From assembly GCA_944323735.1 (NCBI GenBank), contig CALUTO010000005.1, forward strand, positions 31,415 through 95,414: a DNA stretch of 64,000 nucleotides, given 5' to 3'. This DNA is from Candidatus Gastranaerophilales bacterium. Lineage in GTDB: Bacteria; Cyanobacteriota; Vampirovibrionia; Gastranaerophilales; Gastranaerophilaceae. The notes beneath the pieces were generated by a model, which had not been told where the DNA came from, did no database searches, and was given only the letters and a program-made list of their open reading frames with translations. Position numbers and translations under genes: made by a program. Positions 44,588 through 53,909 of this stretch are shown here, one piece after another; the stretch's first letter is position 1; each line of letters opens with the position of its first letter.

Positions 44588-45902
44588 AATATTGTTCGTA
44601 TTTTGTTATGTCTATATCTATCTTGCCGCCGGACTCAATTTTCAGTGATTCTTTAACTTTTGGCGGATAATCATTGTAGTTTACGAGTTTTTTGTCAATT
44701 ATTGCATCAATAATTTTGTCAATATATTTCTGGCAGTTTCTTATCATCTCAGGATGAATCAAAAGCCAGTCTTTGTAGCTGGTTTTGCTCCGCTGGCTGT
44801 TACAGGCAGCGCACATAACTATTTTATTTTCATTTGTGTCAGGGCCTTTGTCTTGTTTGTCCCTGTGCTGGGGTTTTATGTGTTCTTCGCTTGCTGCACC
44901 CGAAACCAGTATAAGATGCGCAATTTCTTCACTGCTTCTGTATGAATATTTTGCAATAAATGCACTTCTTGAATTACTGGATTTCGGCAGTTTTTGGGCA
45001 ATTTTCATAACTGCATCCATATATTCAGGACATGTATCTTTTCTCATTGTTTCATACAAATCTAATATACGCTGTCTTTTCTGTGGGATTTTTGTATCTT
45101 CATCGAAAATTATGTTTTTTGCCCGCTTAGTTTTTGTTTTCAAAAGTTTACTGTAGCGGGGATAATTAATCTTTGTATAATATTCAATTTCATTTACAAC
45201 ATTTTTTTGTCTTTGCTGGAGTTTATGAAGGCTCCGGTAATAAACATCCGGAATATTGAGTATATAGTTAAAATCCTTCTGCGGATATTTTTTTGAATAC
45301 TTTTTCAGGAGTTCAAAAACCTCTCTGTAAACTCCAGAAAAATGATTTTCATATGGCTGCATAATCTCTATCATCTCTTTCGAGTTTCTGCACAGACGCT
45401 TCAGAGAATGTCTGTAATATTTAATTTTTTCTCTGGTTTCCGGACTTAAATCTTTCTGGATTTCTTCCTGCACAGAGCCTGTATCCATTACATTCTTAAA
45501 ACTTTTATCCGGATATTTATCCGCAAGTCTTTTCAGATAGAGAAAAGCCTCATGCTCTGCTCTTCCAGCCTTTTGGGGATTAAAAAGACCGGTTTTTATA
45601 AGCATTCTAACTGATTCCGGCATGAAAAAGAAAAGTTTTTCGTCCTCAATTCTGGATACAGTTTCATAAGGGTACACCTCTATGCCGCAGCAGGCACAGG
45701 TTATACCGGGAACATCCCTGATATTGTCCACAAAATCCGCACGTTTTGCTTTTTTAAAAGAAACATTAATTAAAGGATAATAAAACACCGGCACTAAATC
45801 ACAAGAGCGGTTTGGCGCAGAATTCTTGTTGTTCTTTTCAGAAGGTTTTCCTTTTTTATGCACAAATTCATGTTTAATATTTATTACCGGCAAAATTTTC
45901 AT
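44553..45902 (-). CDS. HNH-like protein, long paralogue, split zinc motif
   Basis: 449 residues, paralogue of the downstream gene. The leader ends in S48-F49-K50-K51-A52-K53-R54. CACCG (C69, C72), a long helical insert of 268 residues, then E340-H341-I-K-P, N359 and C364-x2-C367-N368 (IVMCAACNSQR). The insert holds two copies of a helix module (residues ~116-140 EHEAFLYLKRLADKYPDKSF and ~191-215 YREVFELLKKYSKKYPQKDF) where the short paralogue has one. No strong ribosome site is seen. Possible nuclease; the target is unknown. Confidence 0.75.
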   Translation of the reverse strand: MKILPVINIKHEFVHKKGKPSEKNNKNSAPNRSCDLVPVFYYPLINVSFKKAKRADFVDNIRDVPGITCACCGIEVYPYETVSRIEDEKLFFFMPESVRMLIKTGLFNPQKAGRAEHEAFLYLKRLADKYPDKSFKNVMDTGSVQEEIQKDLSPETREKIKYYRHSLKRLCRNSKEMIEIMQPYENHFSGVYREVFELLKKYSKKYPQKDFNYILNIPDVYYRSLHKLQQRQKNVVNEIEYYTKINYPRYSKLLKTKTKRAKNIIFDEDTKIPQKRQRILDLYETMRKDTCPEYMDAVMKIAQKLPKSSNSRSAFIAKYSYRSSEEIAHLILVSGAASEEHIKPQHRDKQDKGPDTNENKIVMCAACNSQRSKTSYKDWLLIHPEMIRNCQKYIDKIIDAIIDKKLVNYNDYPPKVKESLKIESGGKIDIDITKYEQYYENYFNTTNKH

Positions 45903-45943
45903 AATACTTTTTTAAATCCCCTGATAAAAATTTTTTGTCACAC

Positions 45944-45973
45944 AAAAAAACAGAGCACAAAGCTCTGTTTTTT
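45944..45973 (-). terminator. Terminator of the activase gene (both strands)
   Basis: AAAAACAGAGC, loop ACAAA, GCTCTGTTTTT, six bases past the stop codon of the 334-residue gene. Confidence 0.9.
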
Positions 45974-45979
45974 AATCTT

Positions 45980-46984
45980 TTACGAAATATCCCATCTTCC
46001 GCATGTTCCGCCCCATCTGGCAATAATATTTCCTTTAATATCCTTAATATTCTGCGGATGCGGGTTTTCCAGCTCTCCTTCAACAATTGTAATAACCTCA
46101 CAGTTATTTGAACAGCCGGTGCACTGGTTTGTCACTGAATTAAAATGCATTTCTCCGACTTCCCAGCCCTTAAATTTAGTTTTGTTATCCGTATATTGAT
46201 GATTTTCCATAGCAAGCAGAGCAGCACCGATTGCCCCCATTGTCTGATGGTTTTTAGGAACAACAATCTCTGTGCCCAGTGCTTCCTCAAAGGCTTTTAC
46301 CATACCCGAGTTCGTTGCGACACCGCCCTGGAACGTGACAACAGGCAAAAGTTCTTTACCCAGAGCAAGATTGCTCAAATAGTTTCTGACAAGTGCCTGA
46401 CACAACCCGTATAACAAATCTTCAACAGGATATCCGAGCTGCTGTTTGTGAATCAAGTCACTTTCTGCGAAAACGCCGCATCTTCCTGCAATACGTGCAG
46501 GATTAGTAGATTTCAGAGCAGTTTCACCGAATTTTTCTATAGGAACATTCAATCTGTTTGCCTGCTGGTCAAGAAAACTTCCCGTGCCCGCCGCACATAC
46601 CGTATTCATAGCAAAATCGGTAACAATACCGTCTCTTAGAATTATAATTTTACTATCCTGTCCTCCTATTTCAAGAATAGTCTGGACACCGGGGACATAG
46701 GTGCTTGCGGCAACAGCGTGAGCCGTAATTTCGTTCTTTATCATATCAGCACCGACAAGTGCTCCGGCAAGATTACGACCGCTGCCGGTTGTTCCTACTC
46801 CCTGAACATTATATTCGCAGAGTGCTTTTTTCAATAATTCTTTCATACCTGTTTGCACTGCCACAACAGGTTTACCCGATGTTCTGAGCATATAGCTGTC
46901 AATATATTTTCCGGATTCATCAACAAGCGCAAGCTTTGTTGTAACAGAACCTACGTCTATGCCAAGATATACATTAAGTGACAT
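45980..46984 (-). CDS. HgdC/BadF-type CoA-enzyme activase
   Basis: 334 residues of the ASKHA ATPase fold: GIDVGSVTTKLALVD, GTTGSGR, LEIGGQDSKIIIL. C130 (NTVCAAGTGS) and C169 (AGRCGVF) are placed like the two cysteines that bind the bridging 4Fe-4S cluster of 2-hydroxyglutaryl-CoA dehydratase activator. The C-terminus adds CTGCSNNCEV. These activases inject an electron into a dehydratase or reductase partner. No partner gene is adjacent. Confidence 0.88.
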   Translation of the reverse strand: MSLNVYLGIDVGSVTTKLALVDESGKYIDSYMLRTSGKPVVAVQTGMKELLKKALCEYNVQGVGTTGSGRNLAGALVGADMIKNEITAHAVAASTYVPGVQTILEIGGQDSKIIILRDGIVTDFAMNTVCAAGTGSFLDQQANRLNVPIEKFGETALKSTNPARIAGRCGVFAESDLIHKQQLGYPVEDLLYGLCQALVRNYLSNLALGKELLPVVTFQGGVATNSGMVKAFEEALGTEIVVPKNHQTMGAIGAALLAMENHQYTDNKTKFKGWEVGEMHFNSVTNQCTGCSNNCEVITIVEGELENPHPQNIKDIKGNIIARWGGTCGRWDIS

Positions 46985-47192
46985 TTTTACCTCTCTCGCA
47001 ATGATAAATTCTCAACAATTTACTTTTAATCAGTCCCTGAATTTTTATTTCTATTATTAAAATTTTTTCAGAACTCCTTTATTTTAAATAAAAAAAGTTT
47101 TATAATCAAATAGAAAAAGTTGCCTGTAAAAAACAGATTATAGTTGTCAGCAGGCTGCACAGACTAATCTATCCCGAAAAGAGGTATTGCTA

Positions 47193-47801
47193 ATGGTTGC
47201 TAAATTGATTGAAAATTCAGAAACAGTTCCGTTTGACCCGGGGTTTTCGGAGCATGCCGTAATTTTTACCCCGAATATTGAATCTGCTTACAATATACTG
47301 AGCAGCATTCCTGCACTGCATCAGAAAAAATTTCAGTTTAAGATGTTTTATCCCCAGCTGCTAAGGCTGGTAGACAGCACTATAGCTTTTTATCTCGGGT
47401 GTTTGCTCTGGGCTTCTTATATTTCGAATAAATATAAAGACTCTCGAAAAAAAATAGACGGGAATTCGTATCTGGGCAAAAAAGTAAAGCCGGAGGATGC
47501 ACTGCATGAAATAGATTTTATTATTTCTTACTTAAAACAGTTTGAAAAAGACTGCAGGTATTACCTTGGAAATACAAAAGACCTGAAATCGGAGTGGGAT
47601 GAAATTATACAGGTTTACAAAGACTTTCTGATACTAAACGATTTCTTAACAAAAGCGGAAACGACTGCAGATATTAAACTTCCGCAAGCACTAAAACCTG
47701 CAGGAGAAAAAGAACTCGAGAAAATAATGTCTGTTATTAATGACGCAATATCCTCCGCTCAGCTTGAAAAACTGTATGAAGTAAAAAGTCTTATTCTTTA
47801 A
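47193..47801 (+). CDS. Unknown protein with one hydrophobic segment
   Basis: 202 residues from the ATG at 47193 (GAGG nine bases upstream; an in-frame ATG at 47187 is also possible). Mostly helical, with one hydrophobic stretch LVDSTIAFYLGCLLWASYIS near residue 60 and a Glu/Lys-rich rest. No family recognised. Its end overlaps the convergent methyltransferase gene by eleven bases. Confidence 0.65.
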   Translation: MVAKLIENSETVPFDPGFSEHAVIFTPNIESAYNILSSIPALHQKKFQFKMFYPQLLRLVDSTIAFYLGCLLWASYISNKYKDSRKKIDGNSYLGKKVKPEDALHEIDFIISYLKQFEKDCRYYLGNTKDLKSEWDEIIQVYKDFLILNDFLTKAETTADIKLPQALKPAGEKELEKIMSVINDAISSAQLEKLYEVKSLIL

Positions 47802-49164
47802 CTTTCATCAAATATATAGTGCGTTTTGTATCAGCAACAGAATGTTCATCCAGTATATCAAAGAATTTTTCAAAAACTCTGGCAAAACGCTCTTTTGTGT
47901 AACCCGGAAATTCTTCTTCCAGTGCACTTATAATTTGTTTAACCTTTTTATCTTCAGCCGGAACAAACTCTATAATCAGGTAAGCAGAGAGCGTGCGCAG
48001 AAATTTCGCAACCTCTTCAAATTTCAGCCCGTTTTTTAAAACAAGGTGCGGCAGAATAGCAAGAGCCATAGTCAAATCCGGTCTTGTACGTTTCATAAAG
48101 CCGGTTTTTTGCGCATTCATAAAACCCATATCGGAACTGGGGTTTGTTAAGTCCTGAAAAAGCGGAAGAATATGTGTTTCTTTTGCTTTTTTTGCATGAA
48201 GATAATTTTTTTCAACAGCAACCGCATCTATATCAAAAGCCACCGTATTAATTTTTTTGTTCGATGCAATTCTCGAAAATTTTCCCCTGTTTGAGCCAAG
48301 GTCATAAACAAGTTCGGGATGAACTTTGTCAAGATAGTTTGTTATTATTTCTTTTTTTGCAAAAAATGCTTTATCCGAATAGCTTGTGTGTTTGTAGAAA
48401 TTTCCCCATTCTGTTTTGGAATCCGGGAAAGAGAGCGACTTTATACAATCCGCAAGGGATTTCAGATTTTCTTTTGTTTGCAGAGACTGCTGCTTTTTGG
48501 ACTGAACCGTATTTTTTTCTGCAGCAAGCTCTTTTTCCTTAATCCGTTTTGCGTGTTTAAAGATGTGAGTCACAAGCCCCATGTTCAAATTAGCGGTAAT
48601 CGGCAGTATGTGACAGGTTAAATCAAGCGGAATTCCTTTTATATATGTTTTTAAAAGCTGCCCCAGCCGCACATCTGTATAACTCATAATAGCAAGCGGC
48701 GCAAGAAACATTCTGCAGAATTCTTCATAAAAATCGTTGTTCTTTTTGTCGTTGTATTCTTCAAATATAAAAATATCAAAAATCAGAGGTTTTCCGCCAT
48801 AAAACTGAATATTTTCGCATTTTGCGGAATTTATTGTCATACCGTGCTCCAAAGCCAGTTTCTGTGCGGAAAGAAGCAGCAGAGCAGCATCTTTCAACTG
48901 GGAAAAAGCCCATTCGTAAGCATAAGAATAATAAAACGGAGAAGGTGAAGCAAAAATCTTTCCGCTTTTTTCGTCGTCTGTGTCTGCTTCTTCAAACGGA
49001 ACAATGTATTTTTTATCCAGTAATTTCTTATACAGCCCGCTTTCCATAATTTTTTGAATGTTACCGGCATGTCCTGACGGAATCTTTCTGTAAATTTTAT
49101 GTTCTTTACAGGATACAAACCCCTGAAGATTTTTAAAAGCAGTGTCTTTTCCGGTTTCTTTCAT
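47791..49164 (-). CDS. NoeA-like SAM-dependent methyltransferase
   Basis: 457 residues. The C-terminal half holds a Rossmann-type SAM site: VYDLGSNRGKFSRIA (near residue 287), then TVAFDIDAVAVEKNY. The N-terminal half has an unusual domain (SGHAGNIQKIMESGLY, FASPSPFYYSYAYEWAFSQL, IQFYGGKPLIFDIFIFEEY) seen in NoeA nodulation-type proteins. Substrate unknown, possibly a sugar, lipid or protein. Not near any other modification gene. Confidence 0.75.
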   Translation of the reverse strand: MKETGKDTAFKNLQGFVSCKEHKIYRKIPSGHAGNIQKIMESGLYKKLLDKKYIVPFEEADTDDEKSGKIFASPSPFYYSYAYEWAFSQLKDAALLLLSAQKLALEHGMTINSAKCENIQFYGGKPLIFDIFIFEEYNDKKNNDFYEEFCRMFLAPLAIMSYTDVRLGQLLKTYIKGIPLDLTCHILPITANLNMGLVTHIFKHAKRIKEKELAAEKNTVQSKKQQSLQTKENLKSLADCIKSLSFPDSKTEWGNFYKHTSYSDKAFFAKKEIITNYLDKVHPELVYDLGSNRGKFSRIASNKKINTVAFDIDAVAVEKNYLHAKKAKETHILPLFQDLTNPSSDMGFMNAQKTGFMKRTRPDLTMALAILPHLVLKNGLKFEEVAKFLRTLSAYLIIEFVPAEDKKVKQIISALEEEFPGYTKERFARVFEKFFDILDEHSVADTKRTIYLMKVKE

Positions 49165-49174
49165 AATTCACCCG

Positions 49175-49591
49175 TTATGTTAATATTTGTACATAAACAT
49201 TTCTTGCTCTCGGCTTGTTGTCAAAATCAATCAGCACAATCTGCTGCCAGGTACCAAGTATCATCGCACCGTCAATAAGAGGAACAGTGATAGAGCTGCC
49301 AAGCAGTGCCGCCCTGAGATGGGCATATCCATTTCCGTCATGCCAAGTATCATCGTGGTGATAATTTTTATCCTGAGGCGCAATTTCATTCAGAATATCC
49401 GGAAGATCCCGCAGCAGCCCGGGTTCATACTCTATAGTAGTTATACTTGCAGTACTTCCGGCTATAGCAACGACAATTGTTCCGTTTTTAATATTATGGT
49501 TATATACAACAGACCTGACTTTTTGAGTAATATCGATAATATCAGTAAAACCTTTTGTATTTATTAAAAACTTTTCATTTATAACCGCCAT
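49175..49591 (-). CDS. yjbQ: YjbQ/UPF0047 family protein
   Basis: 138 residues. The family marks are ITQKVRSVVYNHNIKNGTIVV, STASITTIEYEPGL, the His-rich HDDTWHDGNGYAHLRAALLG and LGTWQQIVLIDFDNKPR. YjbQ has weak thiamine-phosphate synthase activity reported in E. coli. In this window the only ThiE-like protein is truncated, so YjbQ could matter for thiamine. It ends ten bases upstream of the methyltransferase start. Confidence 0.92.
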   Translation of the reverse strand: MAVINEKFLINTKGFTDIIDITQKVRSVVYNHNIKNGTIVVAIAGSTASITTIEYEPGLLRDLPDILNEIAPQDKNYHHDDTWHDGNGYAHLRAALLGSSITVPLIDGAMILGTWQQIVLIDFDNKPRARNVYVQILT

Positions 49592-49731
49592 AAATATCTC
49601 CGTGTACTTTTTATAATAGTAGCAGTGAAAAATTTTTACAAGAGATATTATGAATTATGTATGATTTTTTATATAAGTTTTCAAAAAAATTAAGTAAAAA
49701 AAATAATACTGAAAAAAATTTATGAAGGATA

Positions 49732-49760
49732 TTTAAAATAATTAAATTTTCCTGTATAAT
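49732..49760 (+). promoter_or_regulatory. Promoter for pyrH
   Basis: TTTAAA, 17-base spacer, TATAAT, 27 bases before the pyrH ATG. Confidence 0.45.
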
Positions 49761-49787
49761 CAGAAAAAACAGACAATATTATTTTAT

Positions 49788-50522
49788 ATGGTGAATATGG
49801 ACAAAGATTTGAAATACAAACGCATCCTTTTAAAAGTAAGCGGAGAGGCACTTCTGGGTGAACAGGAATTCGGCATTGACCAGAAACCTGTTGAAATGAT
49901 AGCAAATGAAATAAAAATAGCTCACGACATGGGTGCAGAAATTGCGGTAGTCGTAGGCGGCGGAAATATTTTCAGAGGCATGAAAAACAGTGCAAAACTC
50001 GGTATGGATCAGGCGTCAGGCGATTATGTGGGCATGCTTGCAACTGTTATGAATGCAATAGCTCTCCAGAGTGCACTAAGAAAACTGAATGTTTCATGCC
50101 GTGTACAATCTGCTATTGATATGGATAAAATAGCAGAGCCTTATATAAGATTTAAGGCAATCAGGCACCTCGAAAAAAACAGGGTGGTGATTTTTGCGGC
50201 AGGAACCGGCAACCCGTTTTTTACAACCGATACAGCAGCCGCACTGAGAGCTTCAGAAATAGACGCAGAGGTTATGCTAATGGCCAAAAACGGTGTGGAC
50301 GGCGTTTATTCGGATGACCCGAGAACAAATCCCGGTGCAAAAAAATATGAAAGAATATCTTACGATGATATAATCGTTAAAGGTTTGAAGGTTATGGATA
50401 CTGCTTCCTGTGCTCTTTGCAAGCAAAATCATATTCCTATTATTGTATTTGACTTTGCGGCACAAGGCAGTATTGCAAAAATATTAAACGGTGAAAATTT
50501 AGGTACTTTTGTAGGAGATTAA
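49788..50522 (+). CDS. pyrH: Uridylate kinase
   Basis: 244 residues (an ATG at 49797 is also possible). UMP kinase of the amino-acid kinase fold: LLKVSGEALLGEQEFGID, VVVGGGNIFRG, AAGTGNPFFTTDTAAALRA and MAKNGVDGVYSDDPR. Essential for pyrimidine nucleotides. First gene of pyrH-frr-cdsA-rnc-rpe, the common order around ribosome recycling. Confidence 0.96.
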   Translation: MVNMDKDLKYKRILLKVSGEALLGEQEFGIDQKPVEMIANEIKIAHDMGAEIAVVVGGGNIFRGMKNSAKLGMDQASGDYVGMLATVMNAIALQSALRKLNVSCRVQSAIDMDKIAEPYIRFKAIRHLEKNRVVIFAAGTGNPFFTTDTAAALRASEIDAEVMLMAKNGVDGVYSDDPRTNPGAKKYERISYDDIIVKGLKVMDTASCALCKQNHIPIIVFDFAAQGSIAKILNGENLGTFVGD

Positions 50523-50524
50523 AT

Positions 50525-51085
50525 ATGTCTATTGAAGAATTGCTCTTAAACGGCGAAGAAAAAATGGAAAAAGCAATAAATGCTTTGAAAAAAGAATATG
50601 CAGGTATTAGAACAGGAAGAGCAAACCCTCTCATCCTCGACAAAGTTGTTGTGGATTATTACGGTGTGCCGACCCCGCTGCGTCAGATTTCCCAGGTGTC
50701 TGTTCAGGACGGGCAAACTCTTGTTATTTCACCATATGATAAGTCAATTTTAAAAGAAATTGAAAAAGCTATGATAAAAGCAGAACTCGGAATTACCCCC
50801 AACAGCGATGGTATGGTAATCAGACTGACATTCCCTCCGCTTACCGAGGACAGAAGAAAAGAAATTTCAAAAGAAGTTAAGAAAATCGGTGAAGAAGCAA
50901 AGGTTGCTGTCAGAAATATCCGCCGTGATATGACAGACGACTTAAAAAAAGCTGAAAAAGCCGACAATCTGCCTGAAGACAGTGTAAAAGATACACAGGA
51001 TGAAATTCAGAAGCTCACTGACAAATACATCAAAATTGTTGATGAGAATGCGTCTGAAAAAGAAAAAGAGGTTATGACTGTATAA
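50525..51085 (+). CDS. frr: Ribosome recycling factor
   Basis: 186 residues. Splits the post-termination ribosome with EF-G. IRTGRANPLILDKVVVDYYG, PLRQISQVSVQDGQTLVI, PNSDGMVIRLTFPPLTEDRR and VRNIRRDMTDDLKK are the family blocks. Starts two bases after the pyrH stop. Confidence 0.97.
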   Translation: MSIEELLLNGEEKMEKAINALKKEYAGIRTGRANPLILDKVVVDYYGVPTPLRQISQVSVQDGQTLVISPYDKSILKEIEKAMIKAELGITPNSDGMVIRLTFPPLTEDRRKEISKEVKKIGEEAKVAVRNIRRDMTDDLKKAEKADNLPEDSVKDTQDEIQKLTDKYIKIVDENASEKEKEVMTV

Positions 51086-51994
51086 GTGAAACTCGCTGAC
51101 GTACTAAATAAAAAACAGTTAAGGCTTGTCACCGGATTTATAATCGGAGTGATAGTTTTGGCTGCTGTAATAACCGGCGGCATTTCTCTTATGCTGCTGG
51201 TTTTGTGTATAGTATTTGCAGGTTCGAAAGAATACGTAAATATATTACAGCACAAGGGTTTTCGTCCGTTTTTGAGACTCATACTGGTGGTGGATTTGCT
51301 GCTGGTTCTGCTGACTACATTTAAACGTTTTGATCTTGCGCCTGTTGTTATGGTGCTCGGGACAATAGGCGCATTCATGGCTGTTTTGTTCAAAGGCAGG
51401 CAGCCATATATTGCAAACGTTGCAACAACGGTTCTGGGATTTATATACGGAGGATGGCTTCCGTGCTATGTAATCCTCTTAAGGCAGCTTGAGCAGGATT
51501 CTCTGGGCTTTTTTACAATACGTCTAAGTGCGGGGCTCGGATATCTGACATTGCTATTTTTTACTATTTTACTTACGGATGTCGGTGCTTATTTTGTCGG
51601 CACAAAAATAGGAAAACGTCCGCTGGCACCTATTATCAGTCCTAAAAAAACAATTGAGGGGGCAATCGGCGGAACTATAGCAGGTATAGCAGCAGCTATG
51701 ATAATCGGATTTATTATTGATATGCAATGGTATCAGTCTTTTATAGCCGGACTGCTGATTACAGCATTTGCGCAAATCGGGGATCTTGCAGAGTCTTTAA
51801 TCAAAAGAGATGCAGGGGTCAAAGATTCCGGCAACGCTCTTCCCGGACACGGCGGTTTTCTGGACAGAGCTGACAGCTATCTTTTCAGTACACCCATAGC
51901 ATACTTTTATTTCAAATATTTTGTTGTAAACAACGAACTCACGCTGGATTTTATAAGCTTTACAAGAAGGGCAATGAATGCAATCGGATTATGA
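51086..51994 (+). CDS. cdsA: Phosphatidate cytidylyltransferase
   Basis: 302 residues, starting at a GTG directly after the frr stop. About eight membrane helices. The signature SPKKTIEGAIGG and KDSGNALPGHGGFLDRADS holds the metal and CTP sites. Makes CDP-diacylglycerol at the membrane. rnc begins inside its last 17 bases. Confidence 0.95.
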   Translation: MKLADVLNKKQLRLVTGFIIGVIVLAAVITGGISLMLLVLCIVFAGSKEYVNILQHKGFRPFLRLILVVDLLLVLLTTFKRFDLAPVVMVLGTIGAFMAVLFKGRQPYIANVATTVLGFIYGGWLPCYVILLRQLEQDSLGFFTIRLSAGLGYLTLLFFTILLTDVGAYFVGTKIGKRPLAPIISPKKTIEGAIGGTIAGIAAAMIIGFIIDMQWYQSFIAGLLITAFAQIGDLAESLIKRDAGVKDSGNALPGHGGFLDRADSYLFSTPIAYFYFKYFVVNNELTLDFISFTRRAMNAIGL

Positions 51995-52688
51995 GAAAGG
52001 TCTAAAAAAATTTTTAGAGTTTCACGGGTTCAAAACTTATGATTACAATCTTGTTGAGACTGCTCTGACTCACAGCTCTTATATTTATGACAGAGGTCTT
52101 AAATACACAGCATGTTATGAACGGCTGGAATTTCTCGGAGATGCTGTTCTAAAACTTATTACCAGTGAATATTTATACAGAACTTTTCCTGAAGCAGATG
52201 AGGGAAAGCTCACACAAATCCGTTCTGTTATTATTTCAGATGAAGTACTTGCCGGAATAGCTATGGAAATAAATATTGCAGACTATATTAAAATGAGTGA
52301 GTCCGAAGCAAGAGACGGAGGAAGAGAAAAACATTCAATCCTCGCCTGTGCTATGGAGGCTCTTTTGGGAGCCGTTTACATTTCAGGCGGATACAAAGAT
52401 ATTGAAACATTTGTCGTAAAACATATGGTAGGACTTATTGACGATTTGATACACAATCGCTCTGTATATAATGCAAAAACACTCTTGCAGGAATACACAC
52501 AGTCAAAATCAAAAATTTTACCGGTTTACACAACAATCAGAGAAACAGGAAAATCAAATAATAAAACATTTTTTGTTGAAGTAAGCTACAATAACGAAGT
52601 ACTGGCAGAAGGCTCGGGAAAAACCAAACGTTCGGCACAGCAGGAAGCTGCATTTCTGGCATGTAAAAAATTAAAAATCATAGAATAA
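51978..52688 (+). CDS. rnc: Ribonuclease III
   Basis: 236 residues. YERLEFLGDAVLKLI is the RNase III signature (catalytic Glu/Asp), KHSILACAMEALLGAVYI the second metal block, and the C-terminal double-stranded RNA-binding domain ends KTKRSAQQEAAFLACKKL. Processes rRNA and mRNA hairpins. It overlaps cdsA by 17 bases. Confidence 0.96.
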   Translation: MQSDYEKGLKKFLEFHGFKTYDYNLVETALTHSSYIYDRGLKYTACYERLEFLGDAVLKLITSEYLYRTFPEADEGKLTQIRSVIISDEVLAGIAMEINIADYIKMSESEARDGGREKHSILACAMEALLGAVYISGGYKDIETFVVKHMVGLIDDLIHNRSVYNAKTLLQEYTQSKSKILPVYTTIRETGKSNNKTFFVEVSYNNEVLAEGSGKTKRSAQQEAAFLACKKLKIIE

Positions 52689-52697
52689 GGAATAAAA

Positions 52698-53342
52698 ATG
52701 AAAAAAGTTATTGTTTCACCGTCTATATTGTCCGCTGATTTTGCAAACCTGGAAAGAGACATTGAACTAATACAAGAAGGCGGTGCGGACTGGGTTCATG
52801 TAGATGTAATGGACGGGCATTTTGTACCCAATATCACTATTGGAGTGCCGGTTGTAAAGGCAATAAAACCGGTATCAAAAATTCCTCTTGATGTGCATCT
52901 GATGATAGAAAATCCGCAAAATTACATAGATGATTTTGTTGAGGCAGGCGCAGATATAATAACAATACACTATGAAGCGGCAAAAGACATGACCGAAGAT
53001 ATCCTCACTCATATAAAATCCCACGGCATACTCGCAGGACTGTCAATTAAACCGGCAACACCCGCCTGCGAAATTCTGAAATACCTGTTAACCGCTGATA
53101 TGGTTCTGGTGATGACTGTTGAGCCCGGGTTTGGAGGACAGGCATTTATGAAGGATTGTTCCGGAAAAATACCGGTGATACGACAGAATGCACCGGAAAA
53201 CTTAATCATTCAGGTTGACGGCGGAATAAATAAAGAAACCGGAAAAATTTGTACAGAGCTCGGAGCAAATTCGCTAGTTGCAGGCTCTTATATTTATAAA
53301 TCCGATGACATAAAAGCAGCAATAGCCTCATTAAAAGAATAA
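52698..53342 (+). CDS. rpe: Ribulose-phosphate 3-epimerase
   Basis: 214 residues, TIM barrel. SPSILSADFANLERDIE, WVHVDVMDGHFVPNITIG, PLDVHLMIENP, TVEPGFGGQAF and QVDGGINKETG are the motifs with the metal-binding His and Asp. Pentose phosphate pathway. AAGGA is upstream. Ends four bases from the convergent gene. Confidence 0.96.
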   Translation: MKKVIVSPSILSADFANLERDIELIQEGGADWVHVDVMDGHFVPNITIGVPVVKAIKPVSKIPLDVHLMIENPQNYIDDFVEAGADIITIHYEAAKDMTEDILTHIKSHGILAGLSIKPATPACEILKYLLTADMVLVMTVEPGFGGQAFMKDCSGKIPVIRQNAPENLIIQVDGGINKETGKICTELGANSLVAGSYIYKSDDIKAAIASLKE

Positions 53343-53346
53343 AATT

Positions 53347-53889
53347 CTATAGCCCTTTCAGCTTCTGTCTTAAGGTTTTGCGTTTTTTAACCATTGCCGG
53401 TTCCGCTTCTGCCTTTTCCTGTACCGGTTGCGTTTCTTCATTGTCCGGCAATTCTTCCTGTGAGATAATCTCCTGATTTTGCAGCTCGGGAACATCATTC
53501 ATTTTGGTGACTTCTTCAAAAAGTGCATCTGTTTCAGACAATTGTTCTTCCGGTTTTTCTTCCTCCGGCAGCGTATTTTCATTTTCCGGAGTCAGACCGG
53601 ACAGAGCGTCTGTTTTTTCCTCAATAACGCCTGATAAAAGACAGCCGAGCAGTGCCTTTTTCCCGCAGTCTAAATCTCCTGATACCGTAACGGAAATATT
53701 TTCCGTTGCAAAATTCTCAAGGAATTTTGCAATTTCTTTTACGATAAGTCCGAGTTTTTCCGGTGTTTCTACTGTTCTGATTAAATCCAGAATTTTGAGA
53801 GCAGAAATACTAAATTCTGAAAAATCTTTTTCATCAGTTTTATATTCACTATTATTTTTTGCGTTTGTAATTCTGTCTTTCAGTGACAA
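53347..53889 (-). CDS. Acidic protein coupled to the CpaE-like ATPase, unknown
   Basis: 180 residues. An ordered N-terminal half (FSISALKILDLIRTVETPEK, LIVKEIAKFLENF, VTVSGDLDCGKKALLGCLL) is followed by a Glu/Pro-rich acidic stretch and a basic C-terminus (KKRKTLRQKLKGL). No family recognised. It starts 20 bases after the CpaE-like gene on the same strand, so a functional pairing is likely. Confidence 0.6.
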   Translation of the reverse strand: MSLKDRITNAKNNSEYKTDEKDFSEFSISALKILDLIRTVETPEKLGLIVKEIAKFLENFATENISVTVSGDLDCGKKALLGCLLSGVIEEKTDALSGLTPENENTLPEEEKPEEQLSETDALFEEVTKMNDVPELQNQEIISQEELPDNEETQPVQEKAEAEPAMVKKRKTLRQKLKGL

Positions 53890-53909
53890 TGTTCTATCTC
53901 CAGCTTTTT

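Noticed and set aside
44553..45902. Two HNH-like genes as CRISPR-Cas or restriction genes
   Set aside because: No repeats, methyltransferase or Cas genes are adjacent, and the domain build does not match known HNH families.
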